Assembly: GCF_020085105.1 (NCBI RefSeq)
Contig: NC_058045.1
Coordinates: 8,074,333 to 8,138,332, forward strand
From: Siniperca chuatsi
Lineage: Eukaryota; Chordata; Actinopteri; Centrarchiformes; Sinipercidae
Direction: 5' to 3'
Length of the DNA stretch: 64,000 nucleotides
Shown: positions 14,183 through 29,173 of the stretch, one piece after another
Numbering within the stretch: position 1 is the stretch's first letter
Layout: each line of letters starts with the position of its first letter
Notes under the pieces: generated by a model
Database searches by the model: none
What the model was told of the DNA's origin: nothing
The model's input: only the letters and a program-made list of their open reading frames with translations
Program-made: the position numbers and the translations under genes

Positions 14183-14445
14183 ACCACTGAGGTCCCTCAG
14201 ATCTTCTGTGCAGTCATCTAGCTGTTCCTAGGTCAAGGTTGAAAACTAATGGTGATCGTGCTGATGCTGTCGTTGCTCCTCAGCTCTGGAACAGCCTCAA
14301 GCAGTCTCAGAGAAGCCAAATCAGTGCAAAACCCATTTGTTTTCTTTGTCTTTCTCGATTTTATTTTGTAGGTTGTACACTTAATTCTCCTTCTGTCTCT
14401 TTTATCCACCGCTTTCCCGTTTTCTTCTTCCTATAATAAACTTTA
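14183..14445 (+). mobile_element. L2-like LINE, 3' terminal fragment
   Basis: The translation includes LKTNGDRADAVVAPQLWNSL and then a KQSQRSQI segment. This matches the conserved C-terminus of fish L2 ORF2 (LKTxGDRAFSVVAPxLWNSLP). It is followed by a T-rich 3' tail. It ends about 500 bases before the tmpo promoter. Confidence 0.75.
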
Positions 14446-14954
14446 TAACCTCTGTGCTGTATAACCTGCTGGCTTGATATTGAACATGAAACCTCAAATA
14501 AGACTAACTCATGTTTCTTTTGAATAATGTGGCTCATGCTGCCCTCTTCTGTTACAGAGGCAGATTTAATCTAAATGGCTTAACATTCGCTCACTGCCAC
14601 ATTATGTAATATGAAAACCTTTAGTGACACTGTAGTTATTATTATCTGCTAACCGTTATCAGCTATTAATTCATACGACAAAAATGCTAGACTGAAACTG
14701 TACGTGTATAAACGCGAATATTAGCTAGTGCTATTACAATTAATCCGCCATTAACCTTGTTCTCTCATCACTCAGTGCGACTCAAATTAATTATTTAAAC
14801 TCGCATTTGTCTACTTCTAAAAAAAATTAGATCAATAGCGTCAGTAAATTCAAACAATAGTGGAAATATCGTCGGCTGGATTTACGTAAAGCCGTTATCT
14901 AAAACACAGCCTGCGTTCTCTTTGTGGCGGCGGTCTGCGAGCGTTCCATTCATA

Positions 14955-15066
14955 GCAAGCCAATCAGAGTGGAGGTTACTGGGGTGCTCCATCCAATAGC
15001 GGGGCGGGTTGTTGTTTGGCCCTGTTGCGACCGCGGACAGACAGAAGCAAGTGGACCGGTTTGAAG
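14955..15066 (+). promoter_or_regulatory. tmpo promoter: two CCAAT boxes, GC box and a CHR-like TTTGAA
   Basis: CCAAT boxes lie at 14960-14964 and 14993-14997, 33 bases apart in the same orientation. A GC box (ggggcggg) follows at 15001-15008 and a TTTGAA at 15060-15065. Paired NF-Y sites at about this spacing plus a downstream CHR are the classic layout of late cell-cycle promoters, which would suit a nuclear-lamina gene. There is no TATA box. The start ATG lies 335 bases downstream of the TTTGAA. Role and TSS are inferred from motif layout only. Confidence 0.55.
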
Positions 15067-15400
15067 CTAAGCTAATTCAGTCACATTACAGCTGGTTAAT
15101 TTAGATTTTTGCATTGGTTCCATTTGCAGTACACGCGTGTATCTGTTTTAGAAAAATCCAAGCTACCTGTGAATATTGTAGCTATTGGGCTAACAAGCGA
15201 AACCGGGTATTTATTTTGTTAAACCGCTTCTGTCCTGCTAGCTGAATTGGCAGCGGGTTAGGCGCCAGTCCTGTTTGACAACAGCGCTATTCGGTCACGT
15301 TCCCGGTGTTGTTGCTTCTAGCTGCAGAGTGAACGCACTAATTTCCATTAAGTGAAGCGGCAAAAAAAGAAACCTCACGATAGCTAAAATAAAGTTAAAC

Positions 15401-18227
15401 ATGGCAGAATTCCTGGAAGATCCGTCGGTTCTCACGAAAGATAAGCTAAAGAGTGAGCTTACAGCAAACAATGTGCCACTTCCCAGCGGTGAGCATAAAA
15501 AAGAAGTGTATGTGCAGCTGTATCTCAAAAACTTGACCATACTGAACAACAAGAGTCCACCTGCAGACACCTTCTCCAGCGACGAAGAGTTACCTGCTCC
15601 CGTGGTGTCCAACAAAAGTCGATCTGGAAGAGTAAGTTGGTGATTTTATTTATTTATTTATGTTGTCAAAATGGATCTTAATTGTTTTTTATTTGTGGAT
15701 AACTGTGATATAATGTTGTGGTCGTTTGTATGGATTGATAGAACAAGTGTAAGTTGTGACTTGTATGATATTTCAAATCTTTCTGCAGAAAGCTACCAAA
15801 AAGACAGACAAGCCTCGCACAGAGGAAGTGGAGGTGACAGATCTCACTGATGAAGATTTAAAACAACAGCTGGCAAAACATGGTGTGGACTCTGGACCTA
15901 TTGTTGGTGAGTTTCTGGAGGGCTGAGATAAGGAATACATTTATTGGCATTAATAATTAATTTAGCACTTGTGAAAACAATGTAATTCACCTAAATGCAA
16001 ATGCATGTGTGTTAACCAGTTTATCCAGTTTAACCAGTCATAACACAAATAACAAATTTGGCAATTTATTTGGTTCCAAATAAGTTTTAACTTCAGCTCA
16101 ACCAACACTGAATGTTTGAGGCCCACGCCAATATTGATATTTTGAGTTTTAAAAATCTAATAAAAATACAACTTTTTTTATATACATAAACATGTTTGGT
16201 ATGAATCCTTTTAAAGTTGTTTTTTAAAGAATTTTGGCCAGTGGATATGTTATGATCGGGGCATTTTACAATTGACAAATAGACTTGTCTGTGCTCTCTG
16301 GATGACAAACTATGTAGACACTGTTTCTGAACTACTTTAAACATATCTTTGGCATTTCAGTACTGCAAATTCATGTTACTGTTTTGTTGACTAACATATA
16401 CACTCATACCACTCAATATGCAAAATGCTAATATCAGCCAATATATATTGGCCCAGCTGATTTATCTATCTAGTTTGAACTCTCAAATTAGCTATTAAAC
16501 AAAAATATGATATAGATATTAATATTGGTCCCTGAAGAGGTGCTACATATGTCCAAGTAATCATGTTTAAAAACAAATGACTTAATTGAACAAAAATGTA
16601 TAAATCCTTCTTGAATTAACGTGCAATGTGTTATATGTAATTTATCCTTTTTACCCCTTCTTCCCCTCCACTCAGCCTCCACCCGAAAGTTGTATGAGAA
16701 GAAACTGCAGAAGCTTTTGGACCAGCCTCCAGCTGAACCTGAAACTAATACTGACGTCACAGCTCTCCCCAAGTCAGACAGTAACCAGAATGGCAACACA
16801 AATTCTGACCAGTACAGTGACAAGGAAGATGGTGAGCTCTGACCACACATTACTCGTGATCTTTTTAAATTTCACATTACTTACCAAGACAAATAACATG
16901 GCCTGAATGTCAGTATGTCTTAAAACGTGTTTTCTTTATTCAGCAAAATTATCCAGACAGTTTGGCAAACCTGCTTCCCTGACTAAATCTTGGAAAAACA
17001 CTGATTACTGTACTGATATTGCCATGTGTCACTGTTGTTTTTACATTACATGTGTTTTTCAGAGGAGATTGCTGCCCCTGAACCAGAGCCAGTTCCTGTG
17101 GTAGAGAAGCCAGTGAGGAGCAGAGGGAAAGCTCCAGTTACCGTTAGAACCAGCAGCAGACGACAAACCAAGGTGAGGCACATTTTGCCATTCCCAACTT
17201 AAGAGATAGGAGTATATTTTAAGTTTGTATGAACATGTTTTTATATTACACCGACAGGTGGTGGAAGAAATTATTACTGAAGAAACCCCCAAGAAGGGTG
17301 TTGTTGAAGATATCCTTGCCAATGAAATAAGCACACCAACAGGCATCAGGTAACCGTTGATGATAACTTTTCTAGCAATTTATTTATTTATTCTCTCTCC
17401 TTGTGTTGAGATGCTCACAAACAAACATGTACTGCTAAATATTCTCTTTGGAAAAACAGATTAACCAAAATGTTAGCCTAAAAGTTGAACATGAAAGAAC
17501 ATCTTTGACCTTTTTAAAAGACTAGTTTGTTTTTTTATATCAAGGTCCACTTGCTACCTTTTTTCCCGGAGCTTTCAGCTGCATTTCACAGCCTTACTCA
17601 GCAGTGGTAGCTGGAGGTAGCTGTCACATCCAGTGCCAAAGTCCATCTTTGAACAGAGACAGGGGCTATGACCGAAGCTCCTCTGGGGTTGGTCTTTGGC
17701 GTCAGATGTGACAGCGATCTCATGTCAACTGAGCAAATTTAATCTGCTGAAGAAGACCATGAGATGCGGTTGAAAGCTCCAGAAAAGTTAAGATTTGTTT
17801 TGTGTGCCTAGCCTAAAAGCTTGATTTTGTTGTTTCCCTGATCAGTGCGACCTGCAGGCGTCCAATCCGAGGGGCGGCTGGTCGACCACTAAAACCAAGT
17901 GAATACTGGCTGGATGAGTCCCGTGTGCAGCACAGCGTCCACACTGAGAGCCGCTCGTACTCTGAGTCTTTCTCCAGAGTCGACAGCACCATCTCAAGCA
18001 AAGCGCCAACCCGACGAGGCTTCCTGTCTGTGTTGCTCAAGCTCCTGCTCCTTATTGTGGTGGGTGGTTCTCTCTACTATGCCTACCAGAACCTGGATGC
18101 CGATCACATCAACACCCTCAAAGGCCTTGTGGACAGCGCCATCGTCCCACTTCAAGGCGTTGTGAACAACGCAGCTACCTACCTGGGCATCAGCAGCAGC
18201 GGTGCTACAGAGAGCGCCGAAAAGTAA
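15401..18227 (+). CDS. tmpo: Thymopoietin / lamina-associated polypeptide 2 (LEM-domain inner nuclear membrane protein)
   Basis: Six coding exons: 15401-15631, 15789-15906, 16676-16831, 17063-17172, 17258-17349, 17846-18227. They join in phase to a 362-residue protein. Residues 1-50 ([20 protein letters not shown]...) are the DNA-binding LEM-like domain. Residues about 93-132 ([17 protein letters not shown]... TRKLYEKKL) are the LEM domain that binds [12 protein letters not shown] and [13 protein letters not shown] match the conserved tail of LAP2 beta/gamma. A single membrane segment (about 294-316, [18 protein letters not shown]) leaves a short lumenal C-terminus. The protein tethers chromatin and lamins at the inner nuclear membrane. 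Human LAP2 beta is 454 residues and gamma about 345. I see no beta-specific insert in the short introns, so this is a gamma-like compact form. The mammalian alpha exon is absent. The start ATG opens the domain exactly as in human. Confidence 0.96.
17540..17815. mobile_element. MITE with long imperfect inverted ends, in tmpo intron 5
   Basis: The left side contains ccggagctttcagctgcat followed by cttactcagcag. The right side contains ctgctgaagaagacc followed by gcggttgaaagctccag. These are reverse complements with mismatches, so the ends can fold back on each other. It has no coding capacity. It fills most of the last tmpo intron but leaves both splice sites intact. Confidence 0.6.
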
Positions 18228-19830
18228 AGACCCTCAGTTGTCTCTCGCCATGCCCACGTCACCTCCCTGCCGCCTGCCACAGCACACCACAACTCAAGCA
18301 TAAACTTGGCTCACCTCTTCTTTATACCTACATGGTTGGACAAAGGACACAGATTTAATTGGAACGATAAACTTTCTCCTCTACAGACTCCAGCTTTCCT
18401 CCCACCACAAGAGGAAACAGTAGCTTCTGGATAACAATGTTTTGTGGCAGTCAGAGACTCATTTTAATATTGGTTTTAATCTGTGAATTGTTTGTGTCTT
18501 TGTGTGTATTTAACCCTTCTATGTAGAAACAAGTGCAGAATGGAGAGGCCAGTTTATCCATGCATGGTTGTAGTTTTTGAAGGTCATACTGTAGTTTCTA
18601 ACTCTCTGTGCCAGGTGTTTTTCTGATGGTGAAGTGCCTGGACACTTAGCACTTAGTGCCCTCCCATTTTCAAGCACAAAGCAGTGCTACTACTAATACC
18701 AGAATGTCTACATGTTTCTGTATGAATTTCAAAATTTGCTCTGTAGCTATAGCTAGATAGTGATTCATTATTTCTATGGTGCTCAGGTCGATTTAGATCA
18801 AATTTTTTAATGTGGTCTGTGCTGGGAGGAGAAGCTTGGTGTAGTCAGGTCACGTCACTGTATGAGGAAATTCCGCCCACGTTCAGGTTGAGGTATAAAA
18901 CATTTTTTCAGTGGCTGACCACTGTTTGAATCATTGTATTTGAGGCTCTATGATTATGACTAAAATGATAATTCTAGCCTCTTTGTATTGTAATCATGAT
19001 TTTTACTGTCAATGGATTGAGGAAGAAAATTTACTTTTATCGACATCCTCATCAGTTTACAAACACAATTCTAAATGACACACCTTTTTAGTATTGATTA
19101 TCTACCATTTATTTGACAAATACACATTAAGGAAACTCAAATTGGAGTGTTCGATCATAGGTTATTGATTTTCCCAGCCCTACCAGTGTGCCCATTTGAG
19201 TTTACATGCTTTGGGTTTTAGTGCTCTGTTGTGCTATTTTTGTTTTGTTTTTTTAAATTAGATTTCTGATCCTTCAGTCCTATATGCAGGATTGGCTGTT
19301 GCAGTGCACCCACATAGCCCACCTCACTGACTGCATGTGTCCAGACATGACAGATCTGCAAAGAAGACACATGGAGAAAGTTAATCCTTTTGGAGACAGT
19401 TAATAATCAATTTATTCTCTTCAGAACTCTTGACTACTTCTGCCTGTGCAAATTACCACAATTAAGACGCTGTAGGTTACTCTGGAGAGCGGTTGTTTAT
19501 CCGCTGGGAGGGAGGATGCATTCACTGGAGGTGGTGTTGGGGTGGGAAGATTTCTGGGGCATCTTTGTTTCTATTTTGATATTTTTCTAAAGTGGCGTGT
19601 TCAACTTTTTATAGCACATTTTAAGGTAACATTTGAAAGCAATATGTTATACATGCAAGTGATACTGTATCTTAAATCTGAACCTTGGGGACTAACAAGT
19701 GATTCATCATCAGGCAGCTCTCCCACAATGGACAGAAACGACTGGGGTTATGTGGGTAAGGATTTTTAATCTGTTTATTTATGATAATGTAGGCAGTGTA
19801 TCATAAAATAAACTTGGTTATTACCAGATT
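18228..19830 (+). other. tmpo 3' untranslated region
   Basis: About 1.6 kb of sequence without coding signal runs from the tmpo stop to the first good polyadenylation hexamer (AATAAA at 19807-19812), which has a TG- and T-rich stretch downstream. The extent of the UTR is inferred from that signal. Confidence 0.55.
19807..19812 (+). terminator. Candidate tmpo polyadenylation signal
   Basis: A canonical AATAAA is followed within about 40 bases by a T/TG-rich region. It is the first convincing hexamer downstream of the tmpo stop codon. Confidence 0.5.
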
Positions 19831-19867
19831 TGTATTTCTTTTTCTTCTGTTGCGCTGTCTGGGCACT

Positions 19868-19891
19868 TTTTTTTTTTTTTTTTTTTTTTAA
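19868..19891. repeat. Poly(T) tract
   Basis: This is an almost uninterrupted run of T. It may be the poly(A) tail of an old retrotransposed sequence on the minus strand, but no body is recognisable next to it. Confidence 0.7.
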
Positions 19892-20334
19892 GAGCAAGAC
19901 CAGTATTTTTGTATGTTTTAACCAATTTATCACGACACACGTATACATCGCCAATTACCATTTCCCCATCCCCAAGTAATCCATACTTTTTTTAGGATTT
20001 TTTAAAAAGTTTAATATTCTTCAGGCAACCATTGCTTCCCATGCATTTTAATGTGGACAGGATAGTAAACTTGCAAATAGGACGTTATCACAGAGAACAT
20101 CATGGCACAGTCACAATCATTATGGTTTAATGAATCACATTTCAATGTGTTTTAAAGTGGACCTGGTGTTCATTAAGGGGCATAACGTTGCTATCTCAAG
20201 CAAGTTTTAAATCTAAGTAGATTTGATTGAACACCTTAAGAAACTGAATGGAAAATAACAGACGTGCACACATCCTTAAAATAGTATGGTCTATTAATAG
20301 CAAGGAAAAGGCCAGAGCATATAATTTAATATAA

Positions 20335-21000
20335 AAAGTTGAAGTGTGTACTGAAGACGGAAACCGCGACGGTGCGGGCGGGCGGGGCTCTCGAAATGGA
20401 CCGCTTGCAGTTCGGAAAGAACAAAACCAGCGGGAGAGCGGGGGAGGGAATCGAACGTCTCAATGTCTTGAGGGGGAAAACCATTGAAACCAACATTATT
20501 TACGTTGCTACAGAGGGTGGCAACAACGTTAGCGATATTAATGTTAGCTGAATACAACTCAACGCTACGTGACTTCACAACAATACATTCGTTTTACACA
20601 CGTCTTACATTGGTTTCCCGTAGTCGACTACACTGACACCTGAGGGTTTAACGTAACGGAAGCAAGTAACAATGTAGACTTTATAAGCTAAACGCTAGCT
20701 CACGTAGCAGTAACGTTAGCTTGCCAGCCGTTGGAAAAGGCGACTTGAATATGTAAAGATGCTTCACCAGAAGGAGAGTTTCAATTAACCTTTTCTTACC
20801 GTGCTAAATTTCTTTCTTTTCTCGTGGCCTCCATACACCTGAATGTGTACCTAACGTTAATGTGACAGCTTGACTAGGTATAGTAATTCCCTTCAGCGGC
20901 CCGCTGTTCTCCCTGTCGGAGGTCGAAGAAGCAACGTTAGGTCCTGGCTTCTACGGAGGACACCAGCCCAGATTGGCAGCCGCTGCTGCGCATAGCAGGA
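20335..21000. promoter_or_regulatory. CpG-rich orphan segment, possible promoter
   Basis: CpG density is much higher than in the flanks (for example gcgggcgggcggggctc near 20375-20391, and repeated acgttag motifs). A minus-strand splice-donor-like site (gcacg followed by gtaag) lies at about 20800 downstream of a minus-strand CCAAT near 20973. No coding exon is evident on either strand. It could be a distal promoter of the LDH gene, a lncRNA promoter, or a CpG-rich repeat. Confidence 0.35.
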
Positions 21001-21439
21001 TTGGATACACACCCTTCTATGTGTCCACTGTTTGTAGTGAATTTAAAGTGGACTTACACTTCAAGTCTCTTTTCCCCTCCTAAAGTGTCTTGCAGACTTT
21101 CTCCAGATTTCAGTTTTTGTTTTAGCTGACCACCTCTGTAAACTTGAGAACTTTTTTCTTAATCCACACAAGAGCACCAGCTGTTACATCTTTCCATCTC
21201 ACACATTGCCTGGCCTTCCTGGATGCTGCAAAGTGGTCTCACCTGGGGTCCTACAACGTGAATGTTTTTTGCATTTTTTAACACCATAAAATGATAATGT
21301 TTTACTTTTTTTGTCCCATTCAGAATATCCTCTGAAACCTTACTAAGGCCACGAGACACTAAATTGAGACCCTAATTATTTATATTCTTTCTTGTGTGTT
21401 GGCAGTTCCTGACTGCAGTCAATTTCACTGGAACTTCTG

Positions 21440-21902
21440 GACTTGGCCAGACTTTGGAGTGGCCTAGTCAAAGTCCTGACCTGAATCCTATTGAGATGCT
21501 GTGGCATGACCTTAAAAAGGCAGTTCATGCTCGAAAACCCTCCAATGTGGCTGAATTACAACAATTCTCCAAAGATGAGTGGGCCAAAATTCCTCCATAG
21601 CGCTGTAAAAGACTCATTGCAAGTTATCGCAAAGGCTTGATTGCAGTTGTTGCTGCTAAGGGTGGCCCAACCAGTTATTAGGTTTAGGGGGCAATCACTA
21701 TTTCACACAGGGCCATGTAGGTTTGGATTTTGTTTTCCCTTAATAATAACAACTTTCATTTAAAAACTGCATTCTGTGTTTACTTGTATTATCTTTGACT
21801 AATATTTAAATTTGTTTGATGATCTGAAACATTTAAGTGTGACAAACATGCAAAAAAATAAGAAATCAGGAAGGGGGCAAACACTTTTGCACATCACTGT
21901 AA
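21440..21902 (+). mobile_element. Tc1/mariner transposon, 3' fragment
   Basis: The translation contains [20 protein letters not shown], with the second D and the E of the DDE catalytic triad of Tc1-type transposases, then a KDEWAKIPP segment. The family normally continues into RCxRLI...SYRKxLxxVxAAKGG, which is present here after an in-frame TAG. The 3' half ends at a likely terminal repeat (gcaaacacttttgcacatca). The N-terminal DNA-binding part is missing, so the copy is dead. Confidence 0.85.
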
Positions 21903-24072
21903 ATACAGACTAATTTCACATTTTGAAGACATTTAGTAAGGAACTTTTTCATAAGTGAGGTGGACAACATGAAAGGCTGATTGTTAACAAATACTAATAG
22001 CCAATATGTATTTAATACAAGGCTAATAGCAATATTGAGTGTAGCTGTCCTTCACAGCTAATCAAATGTCTGGCTTGTCTGGACATTTTACTGTTTTCTC
22101 CCTGCAGTGGTTGGGCTCTAAGATTGTGTCTCCCACTGCTGGTTCAGTGGTGTCTGCTTGACTCAGTAGTCTTGAGTGTCCTCAAGATGCTCAGATCCAA
22201 GGGTGAGTAAATGACTGACCCTCAAAACCTGTTGTCTGCGGTAACACTGCCTAAATTAGATACTCTCCCACCCCCAGCAGCTCCCTGTCTCTGCAGTTGG
22301 AAGTGCTGGAGTAATTTTCATGTGAAACAGTCAGCTCAGCCAAAACACTGCAGTGGCCCTTCACTGGACCTTAACCAGTGCAGAGACGCTATGAAGCAGG
22401 CATTTATTTGCAACTCCAAGTGTAACATCAAGTATGAAAAACAGATTTGATATTTTCTATGTGGGTTTGCACAAAAGGCACAGTGGTATGTGGAACTAAT
22501 TTTCTTTATAATGTAACTGGAAATATAGGTGTTGTTGTAGGTGAACATTGTACCAGCTGACTGAGGTGACCCTTGGAGTGCCAAACTGAGACTTTGTAGG
22601 GGATGGAGAGGCTTAGTCAATTAAATCCAGTAGGCTGCAGCCTGACAGAACAGCAGGAAGAGGAGCGGGCACACAGTACAGCACACCAAGGGTGAGTCTT
22701 ACTGTAGTGTTGGAGAAGGGACAAGAAATTTACACTCAAAGTAACTGGACCCTCAAGACAACAGGTGAACAGCCATGATTTTCATTGTTATGTGGAAATT
22801 TGAAATATATGTAGGAGGCGGATAGATTCAGACTGGATTTGGTTGGATGTTGGTTTGTTTGCACTAAATGTGGGGGAAGTTGGGGCATGTTGTTTCCTTG
22901 ACTTGTAGTTTTATCTGGGACCTTGTGGCTCATCAAATAATTACCAAGATAAATGGAAGGGAAGTTATTACATGTTGAAAAATAACAAAGTTAAATGTTT
23001 AACACCATGTATTTCCCTATATTAGTAGTAGTAGTAGTATTAGTAGTAATACTGAAATTGACTGTATACACTTAATGAATGTTTTTAGATTACATTTTTC
23101 AAGTGTGTGGTGTGTGGTCTGCCATCTGTACTGCACGCTGTCTGCGTTCAAGTTCAAGCCCCCCCGCCCCATGACCTTGCAGGCTAAGCCACCTCATTAA
23201 CCGCTCATGTTTACATGCTTTGAGTGTGCAACGCTTTCTCTTGGTAAACCAGTTTCACTCAGGGCGAATGAATGGACAGTTTACCAATGCACCTTCAATG
23301 GGACTTTATCCTCCTGCAGAGATGGCAAATTGTGAGAGAGATGGCTATTTTTTGGAGATTGTGGTTCACAACAACATGATTTATTTCAGGACTGGTTCAT
23401 TGACATCTTGTAACATAATCTAGTTTATATTCCGAACACAACTGTTAATTGCAAGCAGTAATGTCAGTAGTAGAGACAATGTAGTGCCTCATGTACTACA
23501 GTATGTACAATCTGCAGCATAAAGTTAAAACAATTCCCAGATGTGCAATGTGTGTTCAGTGGCAGCTAGCTCATACATAATTCAGATTTCTGCCTATTAT
23601 TATTTAACATTGGCAATATCATAACTGTAATATAAGATAATGCATTATACTGTAACATGATTTGTAAACTGCATCTTACACTGTATATGATAGAAGTAAT
23701 TTGTTATTGTTCTTTAGAGACATCCTATTAGACACAAGGTTAATGTTCATCTGTAGTTCAGGTGGAGCAGATGGTGGCAGCGTTAAGGGATTACAGTAAC
23801 TCCTTTTACAGTCTGCAGTCAGTCAGTGAAGTTCGGCATCCGATTATAGTGGTCCGTCCTCCATTTTGGGAGGAGGGTGGAGGCAGAGGAGAGGAGCCGG
23901 CTCTGAGTCACATGTGCTCTGTGCTACCGCTGCAGCTGACCGGATACCTGCCTCGGCTGTCTGGACTGCACAAACAGTGACTGTGGGAGGTGTTGTGGAT
24001 GCAGGGGCTACGCAGCTCTGTGAGAACACACCTTAGGTATCCATTCAGTTTGCCATGCTGATTACATGTTGG
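21903..24072. other. Intergenic stretch with two possible untranslated exons
   Basis: Two intervals look like exons by splice signals only. At 22108-22202 there is a good acceptor (ttttctccctgcag) and a strong donor (caagg then gtgagt). At about 22641-22691 there is another caag/ggtgagt donor. Neither is convincingly coding. They could be alternative 5' untranslated exons of the downstream LDH gene or part of a lncRNA. A short AGT repeat is at about 23025-23050. Confidence 0.35.
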
Positions 24073-24155
24073 TATTTATACCTCGCAGCTCGGAGCATCG
24101 CAGAAAAATGCAAGTATTGCTGATGTTTTTGTGTCTGGCCGCGTGCCTTTTCAAG
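24073..24155 (+). promoter_or_regulatory. Candidate proximal promoter and 5' untranslated exon of the LDH gene
   Basis: A TATA-like tatttata lies at 24073-24080, and a splice donor (ttcaag then gtgaac) follows at 24156. An acceptor (tcctcag) lies just before the start codon at 24485-24487. A non-coding first exon spliced to the ATG exon is the usual structure of vertebrate LDH genes. The TSS near 24105 is inferred from TATA spacing only. Confidence 0.4.
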
Positions 24156-24495
24156 GTGAACTCTGCAGAAGGATAATGTGTGGCACGCAGCTCAGTCAGT
24201 GTGTTTTCTTTTTTTCTTGTAATGGGTCTAGATGTCAGAGAAGTCTTGCTTTCATTAGTGCTACTGAGATAAATGTCAGGCTCAATTTGTAATCCCTCTA
24301 CACTCAGAATATAACAAGCTACGTCCTTAATGCAGTATTTATTAATACTGCTTTCTGGATGTAGGACTGTTTCCCTCAGTTGTGTCTGTGTATAGTGTTT
24401 GTCACTTGTCTGCAGTCAACATGTTTCCTGACCAGGAACACTCATCTCTTCCTCCTCCCTCCCCTTCTTCAATTTTACACTCCTCAGCACTGAGA

Positions 24496-27788
<3,293 letters not shown>

Positions 27789-28082
27789 CTGAACAGCAGG
27801 GGGTGCTGTACCTTCCCGACTGGTCACCATCTACAGTATTATCACTCTGCAGTCACTAAACACCAAACAGCTCCATCTTCCACACCTTCAACCCACTGCC
27901 CTCTGTAGATTAACAGGCGTATGGGAGTTTAATCATCCCGTCAGATTTAGCTGTAGGTGTCAGTTTGCATACTTCTGCTCGCTGGAGACCAAATGTGACA
28001 TCACCAGAGTGAGATGCTTCTCTGACTCATTTGTCCTCGACTGTGTTGCAGTGTGGAGACCACTCATGTTGCTTTGATGTTT

Positions 28083-28088
28083 AATAAA
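28083..28088 (+). terminator. Candidate LDH polyadenylation signal
   Basis: AATAAA lies about 300 bases after the LDH stop and is followed by TG-rich sequence (tttgttgttg). Confidence 0.65.
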
Positions 28089-29173
28089 GGAAGTTTGTTG
28101 TTGCTTAAACAGGAAGTGCATGTGTTCAGTTATTCAGTGGTAAATTAAAAAAAAAAACATTTAAAACTTGAACCAGCTTTTGGTCGAAATGAGCATCAAG
28201 TAGAGAGGTGTACTGAACGCTGACATAGATGTAGGGGGAAAAAGTTAGAGAAAGAAAGATGATATTTCCTCTCCTAAATCTTCCTCCCACAGTTATCAGA
28301 TCTGACATTTCTGGTCAACTTTAAACAAATAAAGTAAACAAATAAAGAATGGGCTGGTGTCAGAATATCACCACGGGTTGTGAAGCAGGAAACCCAGAAA
28401 ATCTCAGTGAACAGAGGTTCACTTCTGTTTTTTTGTAGATACTTTAATGTACAAGTGACAGGATCTTTGTTTGAGTGGATTTTTCATGTTGCATTTGGTG
28501 GACTTCTTTTACTGCTATTTTTTCTGCTTTTACAGAAAATAGTTTATATTATAATAATAGTTTAGCATACACAAATTTATTTTTATTCTGATTTACGTCA
28601 GTCTAAAAAAAAAACAAGATTAAAACTCTTCTACATCTCAACTGGTAACCTTTGTTTGACCCAGTCACAGCTGGTTCAGGCTGCCATTTCCAATAAAACT
28701 CATTGGGCCACCTCTCTCAGTGACCTCGGTGTAGACAGTGTGATGATGAATGGCTGAATGGTGTTTAGCATGGTGTTAATCACTGTGTGGTGTGAATGAC
28801 TTAATTGTTGCCCCAAGCTGACGCTGACTTTTTAAAATATCTTAATTGATAACAAGTTTTCCGACTGTAAAAGGAAATCCCTCCATGTTGAACACACATA
28901 CTGGATTCTTCAAGTTCAGTTAAGGAGAAGAAAATAAAAACACTTCAGTCCAGCAATAAATAAACACATGGCTCAGACTTGAACAAGGCAAGGGAATTTG
29001 ATTTATATAGCACGTTTAATTACAAGTTAACCCAAACAGCAACAAGTAACACACAAAAACATAATAAATACAAGAAAATGCAACAGTAAAAAAAGAAAAC
29101 ACTTCACAAATAGTTCAAATTCAGCTCGTCTGGGTAACTAAGTGGATTGCCTCCACCTGAGGAAGAAAACAGA
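28089..29173. other. Intergenic region between convergent ldhb and spx
   Basis: No gene is seen. A short repeat-like stretch at about 28990-29100 (tttatatagcacgttta) resembles a common fish dispersed repeat tail. The spexin 3' UTR must lie within this interval on the minus strand, but I found no decisive polyadenylation signal. Confidence 0.5.
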
